64,000 nucleotides of DNA from JAWLCA01 sp041687395 (GTDB taxonomy: Bacteria > Pseudomonadota > Alphaproteobacteria > Rhodobacterales > Rhodobacteraceae), in assembly GCA_041687395.1 (NCBI GenBank), contig JAWLCA010000010.1:1-64000 (forward strand), written 5' to 3'. The notes beneath the pieces are model-generated. The model had not been told where the DNA came from, made no database searches, and worked only from the letters and a program-made list of their open reading frames with translations. Each line of letters begins with the position of its first letter. The first letter of the stretch is position 1. The position numbers and the translations under genes are program-made. This document shows positions 60,182 through 64,000 of the stretch, piece by piece.

Positions 60182-61362
60182 TGCAGACCTTCTCGCAATC
60201 CCCCAACGACCCGGATTTCGTCCAGAACCCCTATCGCTTCTATGACCGCGCGCGCGCCGCAGGTCCGCTGGTCCTTTGGGATGACTACGGTGTGCCGGCC
60301 ACCACCAGCTACACCGTCACCAACGCCATCCTGCGCGACCGCCGCTTCGGGCGTGAGGCGCCGGCAGAGCTCGCGCCGCCCATCCCCGACCACGTCGCCC
60401 CCTTCTACGCGGTCGAGGCGCATTCGATGCTGGAGCTCGAACCCCCACGCCATACCCGCCTGCGCAGCCTTGTGCTGCGCGCCTTCACCTCGCGCCGCAT
60501 CGCCGCGCTGGCGCCCGAGATCGCGCAGCTCTCGCATGACCTGATCGACGCCCTGCCGGGGGGCGAGATCGACCTCCTGCCCCACTTCGCCCAGAAGCTG
60601 CCGGTGATCGTGATCGCGCGCCTGCTCGGCGTGCCGGAAGGCATGGCGCCTGACCTGCTGCGCTGGTCGAACGCGATGGTGCGCATGTACATCCCTCACC
60701 GCGATCGCACGACCGAGGATGCCGCCGTCGCAGTCACGCGCGATTTCGTGGCCTTCCTGCGCGACTATGTCGACCGTCGCCGCGCCCGCCCCGCCGACGA
60801 CCTGATCACGCACCTGATCGCAGCCGAACAGGATGGCGACCGGCTGACCACGGACGAGATGATCGCCACCTGCATCCTGCTTCTGAACGCCGGGCACGAG
60901 GCGACGGTGCACAGCCTCGGCCTTGCCGTGAAGCTCTTGCTGGAGAACCAGACCCCGTGCGACGCTCTCTCGCCCGACCGGGTAGAGGCGACGGTCGAGG
61001 AATGCCTGCGCCACGACCCGCCGCTGCACCTGTTCTTCCGCTGGGCCTACGAGGAGGTAGAGGTCGCGGGTCATCGCTTCCGGCGCGGCGACCGCGTGGC
61101 CTGCCTCTTGGGTGCCGCGAACCGCGACCCCGGCCACTGGGACACGCCCGACCGCTTCAACCCGAAGCGGCCGCAGAAACCGCACCTAGCCTTCGGCGCC
61201 GGTCTGCACTTCTGCGTCGGCGCGCCGCTGGCGCGGCTGGAACTGCAGGTGGCGCTGCCGATCCTGTTCGACCGGCTGCCGAACCTCGCGCTGGCCAGCC
61301 CGCCACGCTTTGCCGACACCTACCATTTCCACGGTCTTCAGGCGCTGACGGTCAGCCGCTGA
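60181..61362 (+). CDS. Cytochrome P450, class I bacterial type
   Basis: This 393-residue soluble P450 shows the I-helix AGHEAT in CILLLNAGHEATVHSLGL, the ExxR motif in VEECLRHDPPLHLFFRW and the haem loop FGAGLHFCVGAPLARLELQVALPIL. MLELEPPRHTRLRSLVLRAFTSRR is the usual C-helix region. It is translationally coupled to the LOG gene. No ferredoxin or reductase gene is adjacent. In Rhodococcus fascians a P450 and a LOG protein occur together in the cytokinin fas operon; whether this pair acts on adenine-type substrates is only a hypothesis. Confidence 0.92.
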   Translation: MQTFSQSPNDPDFVQNPYRFYDRARAAGPLVLWDDYGVPATTSYTVTNAILRDRRFGREAPAELAPPIPDHVAPFYAVEAHSMLELEPPRHTRLRSLVLRAFTSRRIAALAPEIAQLSHDLIDALPGGEIDLLPHFAQKLPVIVIARLLGVPEGMAPDLLRWSNAMVRMYIPHRDRTTEDAAVAVTRDFVAFLRDYVDRRRARPADDLITHLIAAEQDGDRLTTDEMIATCILLLNAGHEATVHSLGLAVKLLLENQTPCDALSPDRVEATVEECLRHDPPLHLFFRWAYEEVEVAGHRFRRGDRVACLLGAANRDPGHWDTPDRFNPKRPQKPHLAFGAGLHFCVGAPLARLELQVALPILFDRLPNLALASPPRFADTYHFHGLQALTVSR

Positions 61363-61375
61363 CGGCGCGCCAAAG

Positions 61376-61449
61376 GGTTGATATTCGGTTAACAAGAATC
61401 GCGAAATATAGCGTTTTCAATGACTTGATATTTTGGGCACGCGTGCACA
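61376..61449 (+). repeat. 74-bp intergenic repeat, copy 3
   Basis: It starts 13 bp after the P450 stop and ends one base before the stop of the convergent Lrp-type gene. It shares AACAAGAATCGCG, TATAGCG, TTTCAATG and CTTGA with copy 2 and ends in a near-perfect palindrome GGGCACGCGTGCACA. It is the most diverged copy at its beginning (GGTTGATATTCGG). Confidence 0.8.
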
Positions 61450-61917
61450 CTACCCCTGAATCGGCAGAATCGTCGTGGATTTGATCTGCTCCATCGACAG
61501 CAGGGCCGTCACGTTGAAAATCTTCACCTCCGAAATCAGCGCCTGATAAAAGTCGTCATAGGCCCGCGCATTCTTCACCCGCACCTTCAGGATATAATCG
61601 ATCTCCCCCGCCAGCCGGTGCGCCTCCATCACCTCCGGCCGCGCCCTGAGTGCCGCCAGAAATTTCCCCTGCCACTCCGCCTCATGCTCGCTGGTCCGGA
61701 TCAGCACAAAGAAGCACGCATCCAGCCCCAGCGACTCCGGGTCCAGCAAAAACGTCTGCCGCCCCACCACGCCCGCCTCGCGCAGCTTGCGAATCCGGTT
61801 CCAAACCGGCGTCTTGGACGACCCCACCTTGCGCGCAATCTCATCCAGCGACTGCCCCGCGTCCTCCTGCAACTCGGCAAGGATTTTCCGATCCATCTCA
61901 TCGATCCGGACAGCCAT
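61450..61917 (-). CDS. Lrp/AsnC-family transcriptional regulator
   Basis: This 155-residue protein has an N-terminal helix-turn-helix (DEMDRKILAELQEDAGQSLDEIARKVGSSKTPVWNRIRKLREAGVVG) and a C-terminal RAM effector domain (AHRLAGEIDYILKVRVKNARAYDDFYQALIS). ATG 61917 follows GGGGGAAAG. It is divergent from cysG. In this group of bacteria such a gene accompanies the sulfate/sulfite assimilation genes, so it probably controls cysG-cysI in response to a sulfur amino acid; the effector is inferred. Confidence 0.9.
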   Translation of the reverse strand: MAVRIDEMDRKILAELQEDAGQSLDEIARKVGSSKTPVWNRIRKLREAGVVGRQTFLLDPESLGLDACFFVLIRTSEHEAEWQGKFLAALRARPEVMEAHRLAGEIDYILKVRVKNARAYDDFYQALISEVKIFNVTALLSMEQIKSTTILPIQG

Positions 61918-61980
61918 TCGCGCTTTCCCCCGAACTTGGAACATCATCGTTCGCTCCGCGCCTCACAGGAACATTGATCC

Positions 61981-62007
61981 TTATCTGCGCGAGATACTGG
62001 CAGATAA
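61981..62007. promoter_or_regulatory. Dyad between the Lrp-type gene and cysG, probable operator
   Basis: TTATCTGC (61981-61988) and GCAGATAA (62000-62007) form a perfect inverted repeat with an 11-base spacer. It sits 63 bp from the regulator ATG and 51 bp from the cysG ATG. GGAAC-rich half-sites (61938, 61968, 62011) surround it and may add further contacts. Confidence 0.5.
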
Positions 62008-62058
62008 CCGGGAACTTGTCCTATTTTCAAGCAACGAAATCCAGGGTGAGCCGCAGCG

Positions 62059-63450
62059 ATGAAACACTTCCCGATCTTCCTGGCCGTCGAAGGGCGCCGC
62101 ATCGTCGTCGCTGGCGGCGGTGACGCGGCGCTGGCGAAGCTGCGACTGCTGATGAAGACCGAGGCGCGGCTGACCGTCGTCGCCGAAGATCCCGCTCCTG
62201 AAATCCGCGACTGGGCCCGCAAGGGCAAACTGCGTCTGATCGAACGCGTCTTCGCCCCCGGCGACGCTCTTTGCGCCATGCTCGTGTACGGTGCGACCGA
62301 GGATGTGACCGAAGACGCTCGCGTGAAGCGCATCGCCACGGCCGAGGGAGCGCTGGTCAACATCGTCGACGACCTGCAGAACAGCCAGTTCATCACCCCG
62401 GCCATCGTCGACCGCGATCCGGTGGTGGTGGCGATCGGGACCGAGGGCGCCGCCCCGGTACTCGCGCGTCGGATAAAGGCCGATCTGGAGGAACGCCTCA
62501 CGCCCGCACTCGGCACGCTCGCACGGGTCGGAAAGGCGTTCCGGCTGATGGCCGAGGCGTTGCCGATGGGCCGGAAACGTCGCGATTTCTGGCGCGACTA
62601 CTATGACCGTGACGGCCCCCGCGCCCATGCGGCAGGCGGCGAGGAGGCGCTGACGCCAACGCTGGACGATCTACTGAACCGCCACCTGGCCGCCGCCCCG
62701 CGCGACGGTCATGTGGCGCTAGTCGGCGCTGGCCCTGGTGATCCGGAACTTCTGACGCTGAAGGCCCGCCGTCTGCTGGACGAGGCCGATGTGGTGATCC
62801 ACGACGGCCTTGTTCCGCCCGCGATCCTGGAACTCGCGCGGCGCGAGGCGGTGTTGATCGCCGTCGGCAAGGAGGGCTTCGGTGCGGCCATCCCGCAGGC
62901 AGCCATCAACGACACGATGATCGAACACTCCCGCGCGGGCGCACAGGTGGTGCGGCTGAAGGCCGGAGACCCCGGCGTCTTCGGCCGGCTGGACGATGAG
63001 ATCGAGGCGCTGGACGCCGCCGGCATCGGCTGGTCCATCGTGCCCGGCCTGACCTCGGGCGCGGTCGCCGCGGCGGCCCTTGGCCAGAGCCTGACCAAGC
63101 GGGGCCGCAACTCCTCGGTCCGCTTGCTTACCGGACACGACATGAAGGGATTCGCCGATCACGACTGGCGCGGCCTTGCCCGGCCGGGAGAGGTTGCAGC
63201 GATCTACATGGGCAAGCGTGCCGCCCGCTTCATTCAAGGCCGCCTGTTGATGCACGACGCGGATCCCTCGACGCCGGTCAGCCTGCTGGAAAACGTCTCG
63301 CGACCCGACCAGCGCATTCTGCCCGCGACGCTCGCCACCCTCCCCGAAGCGGTCGCTGACCTGGCCGGCCCCGCGATCCTGCTCTACGGTCTTGCGCCCC
63401 GTGCGGCCGCCACCGTCCAACTGCCACTACTAAGGGAGGCCGTGCAATGA
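62059..63450 (+). CDS. cysG: Siroheme synthase CysG
   Basis: This 463-residue fusion makes sirohaem from uroporphyrinogen III. The N-terminal dehydrogenase/ferrochelatase domain (1 to about 205) has HFPIFLAVEGRRIVVAGGGDAALAKLRLL. The C-terminal methyltransferase (about 215-463) has HVALVGAGPGDPELLTLKARRLLDEADVVIHDGLVPP, VRLKAGDPGVFGRLDDEIEAL and VPGLTSGAVAAAALGQSLTKRG. Sirohaem serves the sulfite reductase encoded next. It overlaps DUF2849 by ATGA. Confidence 0.95.
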   Translation: MKHFPIFLAVEGRRIVVAGGGDAALAKLRLLMKTEARLTVVAEDPAPEIRDWARKGKLRLIERVFAPGDALCAMLVYGATEDVTEDARVKRIATAEGALVNIVDDLQNSQFITPAIVDRDPVVVAIGTEGAAPVLARRIKADLEERLTPALGTLARVGKAFRLMAEALPMGRKRRDFWRDYYDRDGPRAHAAGGEEALTPTLDDLLNRHLAAAPRDGHVALVGAGPGDPELLTLKARRLLDEADVVIHDGLVPPAILELARREAVLIAVGKEGFGAAIPQAAINDTMIEHSRAGAQVVRLKAGDPGVFGRLDDEIEALDAAGIGWSIVPGLTSGAVAAAALGQSLTKRGRNSSVRLLTGHDMKGFADHDWRGLARPGEVAAIYMGKRAARFIQGRLLMHDADPSTPVSLLENVSRPDQRILPATLATLPEAVADLAGPAILLYGLAPRAAATVQLPLLREAVQ

Positions 63451-63755
63451 GCCGCCGTTTCACCCCCAAGGTCGTCACCGCCAACGCCCTGATCGAGGGC
63501 GATGTCGTCTACCTGACCGCCGACGACCGCTGGAGCCGCCTGCACCACGAGGCGGAGCTGATCGAGGACGAGGCGGAGGCCCAGATGCGGCTGCTGCACG
63601 CCAATGCGCAACGCCATGTGGTCGTCGGCGCCTATCTGGCCGACGCCCGCCCCGGCCCCGGCGGCCCCGAGCCGGTGCATTTCCGCGAGGCGTTCCGCAC
63701 CCGTGGCCCGTCGAACTATGCCCACGGCAAGCAGGCCGACCAGACCCTTCGCTGA
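63447..63755 (+). CDS. DUF2849 family protein
   Basis: The 102-residue product, FTPKVVTANALIEGDVVYLTADDRWSRLHHEAELIEDEAEAQMRLLHANAQRHVVVGAYLADARPGPGGPEPVHFREAFRTRGPSNYAHGKQAD, matches DUF2849, found almost always between cysG and cysI in alphaproteobacteria. Its function is unknown; its place suggests a role in the sulfite or nitrite reductase pathway. It overlaps cysG by 4 bp. Confidence 0.92.
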   Translation: MSRRFTPKVVTANALIEGDVVYLTADDRWSRLHHEAELIEDEAEAQMRLLHANAQRHVVVGAYLADARPGPGGPEPVHFREAFRTRGPSNYAHGKQADQTLR

Positions 63756-63764
63756 GGACATATC

Positions 63765-64000
63765 ATGTATCGCTACGACGATTTCGACGCAGGCTTTATC
63801 GCCGAGCGTAACCGCCAGTTCCGCGCCCAGGTCGAACGCCGCCTGACCGGCGCGCTGACCGAGGATGAATTCAAGCCGCTGCGGCTCATGAACGGTCTTT
63901 ACCTGCAACTGCATGCCTATATGCTGCGGGTCGCGATCCCCTACGGCACGCTCGATAGCGCCAAGATGCGGAAGTTGGCGATGATCGCCGACCGGTGGGA
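63765..64000 (+). CDS. cysI: CysI-like sulfite/nitrite reductase haemoprotein, partial
   Basis: Only the first 78 codons are inside the window: YRYDDFDAGFIAERNRQFRAQVERRLTGALTEDEFKPLRLMNGLYLQLHAYMLRVAIPYGTLDSAKMRKLAMIADRW. This is the N-terminal start and ferredoxin-like part of nitrite/sulfite reductases (NGLYLQLHAYMLRVAIPYGT). The sirohaem and 4Fe-4S ligands lie beyond the window. It begins 9 bp after DUF2849 in the same operon and uses the cofactor made by CysG. Confidence 0.92.
   Translation, partial: MYRYDDFDAGFIAERNRQFRAQVERRLTGALTEDEFKPLRLMNGLYLQLHAYMLRVAIPYGTLDSAKMRKLAMIADRW

Noticed and set aside
1..64000. CRISPR arrays, rRNA and tRNA genes
   Set aside because: No regularly spaced repeats, cloverleaf structures or rRNA signatures were recognised on either strand.

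Overview
The window is chromosomal DNA of a high-GC alphaproteobacterium, most likely of the Rhodobacterales (Paracoccaceae/Roseobacter group). This is inferred from gene content: an aglEFGAK alpha-glucoside operon, cysG-DUF2849-cysI beside an Lrp-type regulator, glnB-glnA, fdhD-mobA-mobB-moeA with a long MoeA fusion, DUF3008, DUF6782, YtoQ and DUF3445 proteins, and GTG/ATGA-coupled operons. No rRNA, tRNA or CRISPR array was seen.

Layout. (1) 1-7500 is an accessory, decayed region. A degenerate IS3-family element with intact ends and a 5-bp target duplication lies beside a frameshifted rsgA. A cytochrome P450 / RoxA-like di-haem cytochrome pair follows, then a dead IS5-family (IS427-type) element abutting a truncated IS21 istA. 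(2) 7500-9600 has a secreted DUF6782 putative metallopeptidase and a flavin monooxygenase. (3) 9668-19626 is a sugar island: aglE-F-G-A-K on the minus strand, and a divergent LacI regulator, GH1 beta-glucosidase and glucokinase on the plus strand, with two similar operator-like sites between them. Together these would import an alpha-glucoside, hydrolyse it inside the cell and phosphorylate the glucose. (4) 19650-25100 holds an atypical NAD-synthetase-like gene behind an FNR-like box, a lipid A-type acyltransferase, adenine deaminase, a thioesterase and an enoyl-CoA hydratase. (5) 25190-31030 is a molybdenum-cofactor block: a WD40/cytochrome c protein, fdhD, mobA, mobB, a fused moeA and a CBS protein. 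(6) 31084-41510 carries a LysR regulator with mmsA, an alanine/glycine symporter, UspA, an aldo/keto reductase, threonine catabolism (tdh-kbl), an IolG-like dehydrogenase, YtoQ and an orphan. (7) 41642-49603 is housekeeping: nnr, glnB-glnA, DUF3445, der-bamB-yfgM-like. (8) 49821-54926 is a two-gene RND efflux system and a small YdcH-like gene. (9) 55025-64000 has a transglutaminase-like protein, an Atm1-type ABC exporter, a LysM protein, a LOG-P450 operon, and the Lrp/cysG/DUF2849/cysI sulfate-assimilation start, which is cut by the window end.

The most unusual non-coding signal is a family of three intergenic repeats, each exactly 74 bp (25111-25184, 45987-46060 inverted, 61376-61449). Each begins a short distance after a stop codon and ends in the palindrome TGTGCACGCGTGCACA or a near copy. 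The most interesting gene-level signals are the P450/di-haem cytochrome pair in the IS-rich region, the LOG-P450 operon, the MoeA fusion, the FNR-box NadE-like gene and a threonine dehydrogenase without its structural-zinc cysteines.
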